The position numbers and the translations under genes are program-made. This document shows, piece by piece, positions 42,984-51,532 of a DNA stretch of 64,000 nt; within the stretch, counting starts at the first letter, position 1, and each line of letters opens with the position of its first letter. The stretch is taken from assembly GCF_009739465.1 (NCBI RefSeq), contig NZ_WHOM01000065.1, positions 246,313 through 310,312 of the forward strand, in the 5' to 3' direction. The notes beneath the pieces were generated by a model. That model ran no database searches, was not told the origin of the DNA, and was given only the letters and a program-made list of their open reading frames with translations. The DNA is from Streptomyces apocyni. Its GTDB lineage: Bacteria; Actinomycetota; Actinomycetes; Streptomycetales; Streptomycetaceae.

Positions 42984-45196
42984 TGACGCACGGGCACGCC
43001 CCGGGCGCACTGGGCGGTTCCGCTGTCACGCACCGTGCGCTGCGTGACCTTGCCATGGCGGCGACGGTACGCATCCATCGGACGGGGGCCGGGTATGCCC
43101 CGGACAGACCCGGCGGAGCCCCGGAAACCCCCGGCGGATTCCTCGGAAGCGGCTATTTCGTCGCGCCGAGCTGGGTGCTCACATGCGCGCATGTGGTCCA
43201 GCAAGGAGAGGGGGGCAGGGTGGAGGTGGTGTACGAGAGTGAGCCGGGCCGCGGCGAGGCGACGGTCGTCGGCGAGGTGGTGGCGACCCTGCCGGACACC
43301 CCGCGCACCCCGGTGCCCGGCAGCTGGCCCGCCCCGGACCTCGCACTGGTGCGATTACTGGAGCCCACCGAGCACGCCTGCGTCTACGTGACGGAACGTC
43401 CCGCGGCCTTCTACGGCGGTGAGAACGTGGTCTACCTGGGCTGGTCCGAAGTGGGCGGCGTGCTGCGGCGCGTCAACGGCACCTGCGCCGTACAGGGCAC
43501 GCTGGGCTGGGCCGACTCCGACGAGCAGATGCGCCTGGGCGGAGACCTGCTGCCGCCTGGGGTGTCCGGTGGACCGGTCATCGATCCGGTACGGGGTGAG
43601 GTCGTCGGCGTGCTGAAGTCGCAGCTCGACCGGGGGCTCGGCGGGACGTGCATCGGTGTCGAGCAACTGCGTTCGCTGCCGGTGCCCGACGGGCCGGTCA
43701 CCAGCGAACACGACGACCCTTACCAAGCCGTCTTCCACGCCCACGACCGCTACCACATGGACCGTCACCAGCACCCCGACGCCGCCGTCGGCACCTGGAC
43801 CGACATCCAGAGCGACCTCGGTGCGACGACCGGCGCCCTCACCCCCCAGCAGCGCACCCAACTCCTCGGCAGACTCGCCGAACTCCCGCCGCCCGCCAGC
43901 ACCCGGGGCCTGCTCACGCTGCTCGACGGACTCCTCGGTGGTCAGGCCGTGGCCCGCTACCCGGCGCCGCGCGGCTGGCGCGACGGCGTCGGAGCCCTGT
44001 ACGAATCCCGGCGCGGCGAGGGCGCGTTGGAACTCGTCCTGGAATTCGCGATGGGCGCGCTGACCGCCGAGCGCCCCTATCTCGCGGCCGGTACGGACGC
44101 CGCCGAGGAGCGGCTGTGGAAGTGGGTGAAATGGACCGCCGACGACCGCTCCGCACGGTTTAGGTCCGAACTCCGGCACAAGCGGTACCAGGGACTCCGC
44201 CCGACCGGGCTGGCTTCCGCGCAGTCACATGGTGGGGTGCCGCGGGTGAAGCTCGCCGAGGATCTCGCCCCGCGCCCTTCCGTACTCCTGGAGCTGGAGC
44301 CGTGCGGCTGGGAGCCGGACCGCTTCGACTGGCGGGTCAGCGTCGTCCAGCCGACCGGCGAAGTGCTGCCGGTCGCGGACGACAGCAGGGGGACGAGCCG
44401 GGGCACCGCGCTCCGGGAGCTGCCGGGGCGGCTCGCGTCCCCGCTCGCTGAGGCGTTCCGTCGCTGCGATGATCTTGACCGGCGGGCCGCACTCCAGGTC
44501 GCCCTGCCAAGGACCCTGCTCGACCTCGACGTTGACGCCTGGGAGATACCGTCGGGCGCGGCCGCGCTCGGCGTGCAGCGGCCGGTGTTCGTACGGTGTG
44601 CCGACGCGGACCTGGACCCGGACGCGGACCTGGACCCGGACGGGGGCCCGGATCCGGACGGGGACCCGGCCCCGCATGGGGACCCGGCCCCGGATCCGGA
44701 TGGCTCGTACCTGGGCGGCCCTGACTCGCTCCACGAGGTCGAGGCCCGTTGGCGCTTCATCAGGAGGCCCGGCCTGCGCACCGCGATCGTCGACTGCGCG
44801 GACGGCATCCGGGTCCCCGTACCGTCCGAGCATGAGCTACGGGGGCTGGGGCACTCGACGGTCCCCGTGCTGTGCCGCGTCGGCGGGCAGTGGCGCCAGG
44901 AGAGTCTGGACGGACTTGGCAGGGTCGTCCGGGGTGGGTTCCGGGTGGCCGTCTGGCGGCGCCTCACGGATAAGCCGGGCCAACCAGACGCGGTGTGCGC
45001 CGAGTTCCATCGCCGCGTCACCGATACGGTGGTGGGAGCGAGCAGCGCCGAGCGGCTCCCGGAGCTGATCCACGAGCTGCGGGCGGGCCTGCGTGCCGGA
45101 CGCGCCCCGGCGTACTGGTCGGCGGGGATCGCCCTGCTGTACGACGATCCGCGGCAGCCACTGCCCGGCGCGGACCACGTCCTGCGGGCGCCATGA
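42980..45196 (+). CDS. Trypsin-like serine protease fused to a VMAP-type C-terminal domain
   Basis: In this 738-residue protein, residues 50-215 are a trypsin/S1-like domain with an intact triad: His71 (TCAHV), Asp120 (PDLAL) and Ser196 (GVSGGP). Residues 235-590 are helical with W-rich segments, and the C-terminal 180 (WRFIRRPG ... ALLYDDPRQPLP) match the VMAP-C domain of vWA-MoxR-associated proteins. No signal peptide, so it should act inside the cell. An Asp-Pro repeat lies between. Leu126 uses a TTA codon. Start GTG 42980 or ATG 42983. In this family the protease is thought to be an effector released by the ATPase partners. Confidence 0.82.
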   Translation: MMTHGHAPGALGGSAVTHRALRDLAMAATVRIHRTGAGYAPDRPGGAPETPGGFLGSGYFVAPSWVLTCAHVVQQGEGGRVEVVYESEPGRGEATVVGEVVATLPDTPRTPVPGSWPAPDLALVRLLEPTEHACVYVTERPAAFYGGENVVYLGWSEVGGVLRRVNGTCAVQGTLGWADSDEQMRLGGDLLPPGVSGGPVIDPVRGEVVGVLKSQLDRGLGGTCIGVEQLRSLPVPDGPVTSEHDDPYQAVFHAHDRYHMDRHQHPDAAVGTWTDIQSDLGATTGALTPQQRTQLLGRLAELPPPASTRGLLTLLDGLLGGQAVARYPAPRGWRDGVGALYESRRGEGALELVLEFAMGALTAERPYLAAGTDAAEERLWKWVKWTADDRSARFRSELRHKRYQGLRPTGLASAQSHGGVPRVKLAEDLAPRPSVLLELEPCGWEPDRFDWRVSVVQPTGEVLPVADDSRGTSRGTALRELPGRLASPLAEAFRRCDDLDRRAALQVALPRTLLDLDVDAWEIPSGAAALGVQRPVFVRCADADLDPDADLDPDGGPDPDGDPAPHGDPAPDPDGSYLGGPDSLHEVEARWRFIRRPGLRTAIVDCADGIRVPVPSEHELRGLGHSTVPVLCRVGGQWRQESLDGLGRVVRGGFRVAVWRRLTDKPGQPDAVCAEFHRRVTDTVVGASSAERLPELIHELRAGLRAGRAPAYWSAGIALLYDDPRQPLPGADHVLRAP
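44605..44702 (+). repeat. Asp-Pro encoding tandem repeat in the protease gene
   Basis: Units such as GACCCGGA encode a run of Asp-Pro-Asp with Gly, Ala and Leu between the middle and VMAP-C domains. It is probably a flexible acidic linker with variable length. Confidence 0.75.
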
Positions 45197-45369
45197 ACGG
45201 GACCAGGCGCCAAGGGTGGCGTCCGGCCCGCGCTCAGGCGGAACCCAGGCGCGCACGCGCACACTTACGACGATCAGCGCGGCTCGCTAACGTGAGGCAC
45301 GGTCGGCGGCTCCGGTCCTGGGCGGCACGCCATATGGGTGGACGAGTGACGATGGGGAATCGGACATGA
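45193..45369 (+). CDS. Possible 58-codon bridging reading frame
   Basis: ATG at 45193 sits in the stop of the protease gene (ATGA), and the frame's TGA (45367-45369) sits in the start of the MoxR gene (ATGA). It encodes MNGTRRQGWRPARAQ... and is Arg-rich, ending TMGNRT. No domain is recognised, and the composition could be a by-product of GC content. The exact double overlap and the poor ribosome site of the next gene suggest it is translated to couple the two genes. It contains a TTA codon (residue 25). Confidence 0.4.
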   Translation: MNGTRRQGWRPARAQAEPRRARAHLRRSARLANVRHGRRLRSWAARHMGGRVTMGNRT

Positions 45370-46442
45370 GCGAATCCAGCGAGTGGCTCATCTACCGGGG
45401 CGCCGGTGAACCCCACGACGGCATACGCCGGTTACCGGCCCCACCACCCTGGCGCGACTTCTCGGGGCGGGAAGCGGGAGCGCATACGGGCACGGGCACG
45501 GACGTGGGTACGGACGCGGCTACGGGCGCGGGAGTAGGCGGCGACGGCTCCGAGGACCGCAGGCTCGGCGCGTACCGCCACCTCGCCGAGCTGTACCGGC
45601 CGGGCGCCGAGGAACTGGAAATGATCAACGCCGCGCTTTATCTGCGGCGCCCCCTGCTGGTCACCGGCAGCCCAGGAGCGGGCAAAAGCACCCTGGCCCA
45701 CTCGGTCGCCCACGAGCTCGGCCTCGGCCGGGTGTTGCGCTGGCCGATCGTCAGCCGGTCGACCCTGCTGGACGGGCTGTACCGCTACGACTCCATCGCC
45801 CGCCTCCAGGACGTGCAGCTCGCCGCGCTCGGCGCCGCCACGCCGGGGGAGGGTGGCGCGGGCGCCGTCGAGGGCATCGGCAGTTACGTACGCCTCGGTC
45901 CGTTGGGTACCGCACTGCTGCCGTCCGACCTGCCGCGCGTCCTGCTCATCGACGAGCTCGACAAGAGCGACATCGACCTGCCGAACGACCTGCTCAACGT
46001 CCTGGAGGAGGGGGAGTTCGGCCTTCCGGAGCTGGAGCGGATCGCCGACCGGCTGCCCGGCGGCGAGGCGGAGGTCCTCACCGACGACGGCACCAAGGCG
46101 CGAGTGCGGGACGGCCGGGTGCGCTGCCGGGCGTTCCCCTTCGTCGTCCTCACGAGCAACGGCGAGCGTGACTTCCCGCCCCCGCTGATGCGCCGCTGCA
46201 TCCACCTCGAACTCGGCAGGCCGGACCACAAGCGCCTGGCCACCTTCGTACGCGCCCATCTCGGCGACGACGCGGCACGGACCGGCGACGATCTCGTGAC
46301 CCGCTTCCTGGAGCGCTCACGCAGCGAACTCCTCGCCAGCGACCAGCTGTTGAACGCGATCTACCTGACCGACGCGGCCGCTCCGCCCAGCCGGGACCGG
46401 CTCGCCGACCTGCTCATCCAGCGACTCGACCGCCCGAGGTGA
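45366..46442 (+). CDS. MoxR-type AAA ATPase
   Basis: This 358-residue AAA+ ATPase has Walker A GSPGAGKS at 101-108, Walker B LLIDELDKSDIDLPNDLLN near 195, and a sensor region PFVVLTSNGERDFPPPLMRRC. The N-terminal 65 residues are low-complexity (Gly/Thr/Asp). MoxR ATPases work with vWA proteins as chaperone-like switches, and in conflict systems with VMAP proteins. Leu23 uses TTA. It has a weak ribosome site and probably depends on coupling. The vWA gene starts 7 bases after its stop. Confidence 0.88.
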   Translation: MSESSEWLIYRGAGEPHDGIRRLPAPPPWRDFSGREAGAHTGTGTDVGTDAATGAGVGGDGSEDRRLGAYRHLAELYRPGAEELEMINAALYLRRPLLVTGSPGAGKSTLAHSVAHELGLGRVLRWPIVSRSTLLDGLYRYDSIARLQDVQLAALGAATPGEGGAGAVEGIGSYVRLGPLGTALLPSDLPRVLLIDELDKSDIDLPNDLLNVLEEGEFGLPELERIADRLPGGEAEVLTDDGTKARVRDGRVRCRAFPFVVLTSNGERDFPPPLMRRCIHLELGRPDHKRLATFVRAHLGDDAARTGDDLVTRFLERSRSELLASDQLLNAIYLTDAAAPPSRDRLADLLIQRLDRPR

Positions 46443-46449
46443 TGAGCCG

Positions 46450-49400
46450 ATGCCTGACGCCTCGGCACGGCACGGACCCGGACCCGGACCCGTAGGCGGT
46501 GGCCGGGAAGCCGGTGATCCGCTGCCCCAGTTCGTCGCCCGGCTGCGGGCGGCCGGACTCGACCTGGACGCGGAGCAGCTCTGTGACGCGCTGTGGCTGG
46601 CGCGTTGGTCGCGGCCCACAGAGCTGTACGGCGAAGGCGGCGCCCCCAACGCCCAGGCCGTACGGCGCGAGCCCCCCGCCGACGGCCGTCCAAACCCGCC
46701 CCGGACCCCGGACCAGGACCAGGCCTCCGGCGATGATGACGACGCCCCCGGGCGGCCGTCGGACGAGGCGGCGCCGTACCCGCGTGGCGACGACTGGCGC
46801 GTGGACCTGTACCCGGTGCCGCCCGGGCAGGGCCCGCGCACCACGGCCGCCACCGGAGCGACCGGCCTCCCGCTCGGCGTGCCCGCCGCCCCCGCGTTCG
46901 CCGCACCCCGCGAACTCCAGCGCGCCCTGCGGCCCTTGCAGCGCTACCGCACCGGCGCCCCACCCCTGCGCCACGCTCTCGACGAGGACGCGACTGTCGA
47001 GGCCAGCGCCCGCGCGGGCGGGCTGATCCTGCCCGTCTTCCGGGCCGTGACCCGTGGCGACGCGCGGCTCCAACTGGTCCTGGACGCCTCGTCGTCGATG
47101 CGCGTCTGGCAGCGCATGTTCGACGAACTCCAGCAGGTGTTCGCACAGTTGGGGGCTTTCGGGGACATTCAGGTCTGCTACCTGCACCAAGGGCCCGACC
47201 TCGCCCCGGCGGTGAGCCGTCGCCTCGAAGCGGGCGCGGCGCCGCTGAACTCCGCGGACTGGCTGAGCGATCCGACCGGACGCCGGGTCACCGTACTGGT
47301 CAGTGACTGCGCGGGCCCCCTCTGGCACAGCGGGCACGCCCAGCGGCTGCTGCACCGGCTGGCCGGGCAGGCCCCCATCGCCGTACTGCAGCCGCTGCCG
47401 CAGCGGATGTGGAACCGCACCCGGCTGCCCGTCGCCTTCGGTGAGCTGTCGCGGGGTGAGGGGCCCGGGGGAGCGGCCGCTCTGCGGGTGACCGGCGCCG
47501 CGCCGCCCGGGGGTTCGGCGGGCGCGCTGCCTGTTCCCGTACTGCCGCCCGCGGCCGGGGCGCTGGGCGCCTGGGCGCGGCTGCTGTCCGGGACCGGTGG
47601 GGGGCGGGTCGCCGGAGCGGTCGGCTGGGTACGGGCGGACCACCGCGCGGCGGCCGCCCCACGCGTGGCGCGGCCGCTGTCGCCGCTCGAAAGGGTGAGC
47701 AGGTTCCGTTCGGTGGCCTCGCCCGCCGCGGGGAGGCTCGTCGTCTATCTGGCGGCGGCGCCGCTCTGCCTGCCCGTGATGCAGCTGGTGCAGCGCACGA
47801 TGCTGCCGGGCTCCGGGCCGTCGGAGCTGGCCGAGGTCCTGTTGAGCGGGCTGCTCTCGCGCGGCAAGGGCGAGCATCTGGACGACACCGACGGCGGGCA
47901 GTGGTACGAGTTCGCGCCAGGCGTCCAGGAAGTGCTGCTGGGCCCGTTGGGGCAGGACGAGGCGATGCTGGTGCTCAAGCACTGCTCGGAGTACATTGCC
48001 GCGCGGTTCGGCAGGAGTGGGCCGAACTTCCCCGCCCTGGCCTTCGCCCAGCTCGGCGAAGGCACCGGGGCGCGGCGGGCGGCGCCCGGGGGCCACACCG
48101 GCGCCGGGGCGGTGAGCGGAGCCAGGCGTGACGGCGGCGGCGACCGGCGCGACATGGCAGATGAACGGGGCGAGGGCGACGAGCGCGCCGAGGGAGATGA
48201 GCGCGCCGAGGGCGCCGTGCCTCTGGTCCCGGGGCCCTTCGCCGAGGTCGCCGCACGCGTCCTGGAGCGGTTTATGCCGCTGCCCGAGGAGTTCGCCCTG
48301 TACGGCGACCGGGGCGGCCGGGACGCCCCCGGCGACCGCCCGCCGCACACCGCCGTGGCCGGGGCGCGTGAGCTGGTCGCCAGGTTCGACGCGGACGGCA
48401 TGGTGCAGGACCTGATCGACGCCGTGCAACTCCTGCGGGGCGCCACCGAGCGGGAGCGCCCCGCAGGCGCCGACCCGGGGTTGTGGGCCGAGTACGCCCG
48501 CTGTCTGCTGCGTCTGTGGGAGGTGCGGGGCGGCGGCGAGCTGCTGCGCGAGGCGGAGGCGGCCGCCGAGCGAGCCGTCGCCCACCCGAGCGCCGTACCC
48601 GAACGTGCCGTACTAGCACGGGTGTTGCATGCCGCGGCAGACGACAGGCGGCGCCGTGGCGACCGGCACGGGGCACTGGAGCTGCTGCGTCGCGCGGACC
48701 GGGAGTACGCCGTGGCCTGTGCCGCGCCCGGACTTGAGGCCACCGAGGCGCTCTGGCTGACCCTGGAGCGGGTACGGGCCCTGGAGGCGCAGTGGCGTCT
48801 CGGCGGTGACAGCGCGCTGCTCCAGGCGGCCGTGGGCATGCTGGAAGCCTTCGCCGACGCCTGGCCGGAGCGGCCGGGCCGCCGCCCGCGCGGCCTGCTC
48901 CTCGCGCACGGCCGTACGCTGCTGAGGCTGGCCGGGGTCACCACCGACGCGGAACAGGTCCGGGCGTACGCGGCCGACGCGGCGCGCTCCCTGCGCGAGG
49001 CGCTGGAGCCGGACCCCGCCAATCCGGACCCCGCCAACCCCGGCCCATCGCCCTCGCCTTCGTCGCCTTCATCGTCCTCGCCGCTGTCCGCCGGTGACCG
49101 CCGCCGCGTCCTGCTCGACCTGGTCGACGCCCTGCTGCGGTCCGAATCGGGCCTGGCCGAAGCCGAGTCGAGGATCGAGACGGCCTTGTCCGAGACACCG
49201 GACCAGCGCCTCGCCGCCAGCCTGCTGATCCGCTCGGGGCGCGTGCGGGTCGCCAGGTACGAGGAGTCGCGCGACCCGCGCGAACTCGCCGAAGCGGCGG
49301 AACGGTTCGCCCGGGCGGCCCGTGGAGTGCCGAGGGACGCCCCCGAGCACGCCGACCTGCTCGCGGAGTGGGGCGAGGTGCTGCTCCGCGCCGCCGGGTC

Positions 49401-49995
49401 CGGTACCGGAACTGGCACCGATGCCGACGCCGACCGCGCCGCACGCACCGGGCAGGCCGTACGGGTGCTGCGCGCCTGCCAGTCGGAGACCCCGCCCGGG
49501 CACCGGCAACTGGCGTTCCGGCTGGTGCTGCTCGGCCGTACGCTCATGCTGCGGTACCGGGCCACCGGCGACCGGGTCGATCTGCGCGAGGCCGAGCACC
49601 TGTTCTCCGTCGCGTCCCAGGAGGCGCCGAACGCGCTGGCCAGGGCCCGCTGTCTGCTGGACCTCGGCCAGGCACGGTTCGAGGCGTACCGCAGCCTGGC
49701 GCGGCCCGCCCGGCTCGACGAGGCGGCGGACGCGTTCCGTGCCGCGGCGCAGGCGGCGCGCGAGGCCGAGGAGGAGGCCCAGACATCCCAAGTGCGGCAC
49801 GGTGCCATGGAGTTGGCTGCTCGGGCGCAGCACTGGCGGGGTATGACCTATGAAGCGGCCGCGCGCCCACGCGCGGCGCGCGAGGCGTACCGGGCCGCTC
49901 GGGACGAATGGGTCAGGCTGCCGGACGCGGGCGCTACGGCGAGGGATGAGCCGAACCCGGGCCAGACGGCGCTGCGGCTGGCCGCACTGGACTGA
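46450..49995 (+). CDS. vWA-domain protein with TPR-like C-terminus (SAV_2336 type)
   Basis: The 1181-residue N-terminus (PLPQFVARLRAAGLDLDAEQLCDALWLARW) matches the SAV_2336 N-terminal family. A von Willebrand A domain follows, with MIDAS DASSS from Asp212. A helical region with Arg/Glu-rich disordered tract lies at about 535-590. From about 620 to the end, TPR-like repeats alternate (ARCLLRLWEVRGGGELLREA and similar). It should bind metal and pair with the MoxR ATPase, with TPRs as docking surface. FxsA begins 37 bases after its stop, so the operon probably continues. Confidence 0.82.
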   Translation: MPDASARHGPGPGPVGGGREAGDPLPQFVARLRAAGLDLDAEQLCDALWLARWSRPTELYGEGGAPNAQAVRREPPADGRPNPPRTPDQDQASGDDDDAPGRPSDEAAPYPRGDDWRVDLYPVPPGQGPRTTAATGATGLPLGVPAAPAFAAPRELQRALRPLQRYRTGAPPLRHALDEDATVEASARAGGLILPVFRAVTRGDARLQLVLDASSSMRVWQRMFDELQQVFAQLGAFGDIQVCYLHQGPDLAPAVSRRLEAGAAPLNSADWLSDPTGRRVTVLVSDCAGPLWHSGHAQRLLHRLAGQAPIAVLQPLPQRMWNRTRLPVAFGELSRGEGPGGAAALRVTGAAPPGGSAGALPVPVLPPAAGALGAWARLLSGTGGGRVAGAVGWVRADHRAAAAPRVARPLSPLERVSRFRSVASPAAGRLVVYLAAAPLCLPVMQLVQRTMLPGSGPSELAEVLLSGLLSRGKGEHLDDTDGGQWYEFAPGVQEVLLGPLGQDEAMLVLKHCSEYIAARFGRSGPNFPALAFAQLGEGTGARRAAPGGHTGAGAVSGARRDGGGDRRDMADERGEGDERAEGDERAEGAVPLVPGPFAEVAARVLERFMPLPEEFALYGDRGGRDAPGDRPPHTAVAGARELVARFDADGMVQDLIDAVQLLRGATERERPAGADPGLWAEYARCLLRLWEVRGGGELLREAEAAAERAVAHPSAVPERAVLARVLHAAADDRRRRGDRHGALELLRRADREYAVACAAPGLEATEALWLTLERVRALEAQWRLGGDSALLQAAVGMLEAFADAWPERPGRRPRGLLLAHGRTLLRLAGVTTDAEQVRAYAADAARSLREALEPDPANPDPANPGPSPSPSSPSSSSPLSAGDRRRVLLDLVDALLRSESGLAEAESRIETALSETPDQRLAASLLIRSGRVRVARYEESRDPRELAEAAERFARAARGVPRDAPEHADLLAEWGEVLLRAAGSGTGTGTDADADRAARTGQAVRVLRACQSETPPGHRQLAFRLVLLGRTLMLRYRATGDRVDLREAEHLFSVASQEAPNALARARCLLDLGQARFEAYRSLARPARLDEAADAFRAAAQAAREAEEEAQTSQVRHGAMELAARAQHWRGMTYEAAARPRAAREAYRAARDEWVRLPDAGATARDEPNPGQTALRLAALD

Positions 49996-50032
49996 GACCG
50001 GACTGAGACTGGACTGAGAAGGGGGACACGCG

Positions 50033-50203
50033 ATGGCGATCAGCGAGGGCGAAGGGGACGAGGCCCTGCCGGACCTGCTCGAACTCGATCTGGAACAGCT
50101 GCGCACCCTCGACCATCCGGTGCTGACCGCGGTGCTGGCGGACCTACGGGAGCGGGTGGCGGAGCCAAGCGAGACGTTATGGGGGTTCAACAGCGCTCTG
50201 TGA
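50033..50203 (+). CDS. fxsA: FxSxx-COOH cyclophane RiPP precursor peptide
   Basis: This 56-residue peptide, easy to miss, starts at ATG 50033 behind GAAGGGGGAC. Its acidic Leu-rich leader (LPDLLELDLEQLRTL) is followed by HPVLTAVLADLRERV and the core end ETLWGFNSAL. The last five residues FNSAL fit the F-x-S-x-x-COOH rule. The radical SAM maturase next to it should crosslink Phe52 to Ser54. Leu49 is encoded by TTA, three residues before Phe52. A Trp sits two residues before Phe52. Product role unknown; likely a signal or toxin of this system. Confidence 0.9.
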   Translation: MAISEGEGDEALPDLLELDLEQLRTLDHPVLTAVLADLRERVAEPSETLWGFNSAL

Positions 50204-50350
50204 ACGTGCGTGCCCAGCCGTGCGGCAGGGCGGACATTTTCGGTCGACGTCGTGGCTGATTCGGACAAGGCCGATCGTTGAGCGTTTGTCGGTCTGCCAC
50301 GACAGGAACGTGCCGGGTCAGACCGATGGCCGCAGCAGGGGGGTGCCGCA

Positions 50351-51532
50351 GTGTCGCGACAGGTGGTCCCCGAAGCCCGCGTAGCCCGCGCCGCCGCCCC
50401 CTTCCGGCAGTTCATCGTCAAGGTGCACGGTCACTGCAACCTCGCCTGCCGCTACTGCTACCTCTACGAGGGCCCCGACCACACCTGGCGCACCCGCCCC
50501 GCCGCCGCGGGCCCCGAGGTCCTGGACCAGGCCGTGGCCCGGATCGCCGAGCACGCCGCCCGGCACGCCCTGACCCGTGTCTCCCTCGTGCTGCACGGCG
50601 GCGAGCCGCTGCTGGCGGGAGCCTCCCGGCTGGCCGACTGCGCCGAGCGCCTACGCGACCGGGTACCGGAGAACTGCGCCGTACACGCCACCGTGCAGAC
50701 CAACGCCACCCTGCTCACCGGTGAGCGGATCGCCACACTGGCCCGGCACGGCATCACCGTCGGGATCAGCCTCGACGGCGGTCTCGCCCGGCACAACACC
50801 CTGCGCACCGACCGCGCGGGCCGCCCCTCCTGGCCCGCGGCGGCGCGCGGCGCCAGACTGCTGGCCGACCAGCACCCACAGGCGTACGCCGGAATCCTCA
50901 CCGTCATCCACCTCGCGCACGACCCGATCGAGACCTACGAGTCGCTGCTCGAGCTACGCCCACCCGCCCTGGACCTGCTCCTGCCGCACGGCAACTGGAG
51001 CACCCCGCCGCCCGGCCTGCCGACGCGCGGCACCCCATACGGAGACTGGCTGTGCACGGTCTTCGACCGCTGGTGGACGGCCGGCCGCAGAGAGACCCGG
51101 ATCAGGCTCTTCGAGGAGTGCCTCGCCCTGCTGCTCGGCCTGCCCGCCGCCACCGAGGCGCTGGGCACCGAACCGTTCACCGCGGCCGTCATCGAGACCG
51201 ACGGCTCCATCGAACAGGTCGACGCGCTCAAGTCCGCCTACGAAGGCGCCGCCAGAACCGGACTCGACGTCTTCCGGCACTCCTTCGACCAGGCCCTGCG
51301 CCACCCCGGCGTCGCCGCCCGGCAGGCGGGCCTCGCGGCACTCGCCGCCCAGTGCCAGGCCTGCCCCCTGGTCACCGTCTGCGGCGGCGGCCACTACGCG
51401 CACCGCTACCGCGCGGGCCACGGCTTCACCAACCCCTCGGTGTACTGCGCCGACCTCCAGCGCCTCATCCGCCATGTGGCGGCCCGGCTCGCCGCGTCAG
51501 CGGCCCGCACACCAGGAGGTGCCGCGCGGTGA
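50351..51532 (+). CDS. fxsB: FxsB-family radical SAM/SPASM cyclophane maturase
   Basis: This 393-residue radical SAM enzyme has the cluster motif C29xxxC33xxC36 (HCNLACRYCYLY). A SPASM-like auxiliary-cluster region holds CQACPLVTVC at 335-344 and VYCADLQ near 371, typical of peptide-modifying enzymes. It is expected to bind FxsA and form a C-C crosslink between the Phe ring and the Ser side of the FxS core. The start is GTG at 50351 behind GGGGGTG. It overlaps the HExxH gene by 4 bases. Confidence 0.93.
   Translation: MSRQVVPEARVARAAAPFRQFIVKVHGHCNLACRYCYLYEGPDHTWRTRPAAAGPEVLDQAVARIAEHAARHALTRVSLVLHGGEPLLAGASRLADCAERLRDRVPENCAVHATVQTNATLLTGERIATLARHGITVGISLDGGLARHNTLRTDRAGRPSWPAAARGARLLADQHPQAYAGILTVIHLAHDPIETYESLLELRPPALDLLLPHGNWSTPPPGLPTRGTPYGDWLCTVFDRWWTAGRRETRIRLFEECLALLLGLPAATEALGTEPFTAAVIETDGSIEQVDALKSAYEGAARTGLDVFRHSFDQALRHPGVAARQAGLAALAAQCQACPLVTVCGGGHYAHRYRAGHGFTNPSVYCADLQRLIRHVAARLAASAARTPGGAAR

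Noticed and set aside
44605..44702. CRISPR-like or satellite array in the protease gene
   Set aside because: The short units have no spacers and keep the reading frame; it is a coding low-complexity repeat.
48268..48285. Possible TTA codon in the vWA-TPR gene (GGTTTATG)
   Set aside because: In frame it reads CGG-TTT-ATG, so this gene has no TTA codon that I could find.
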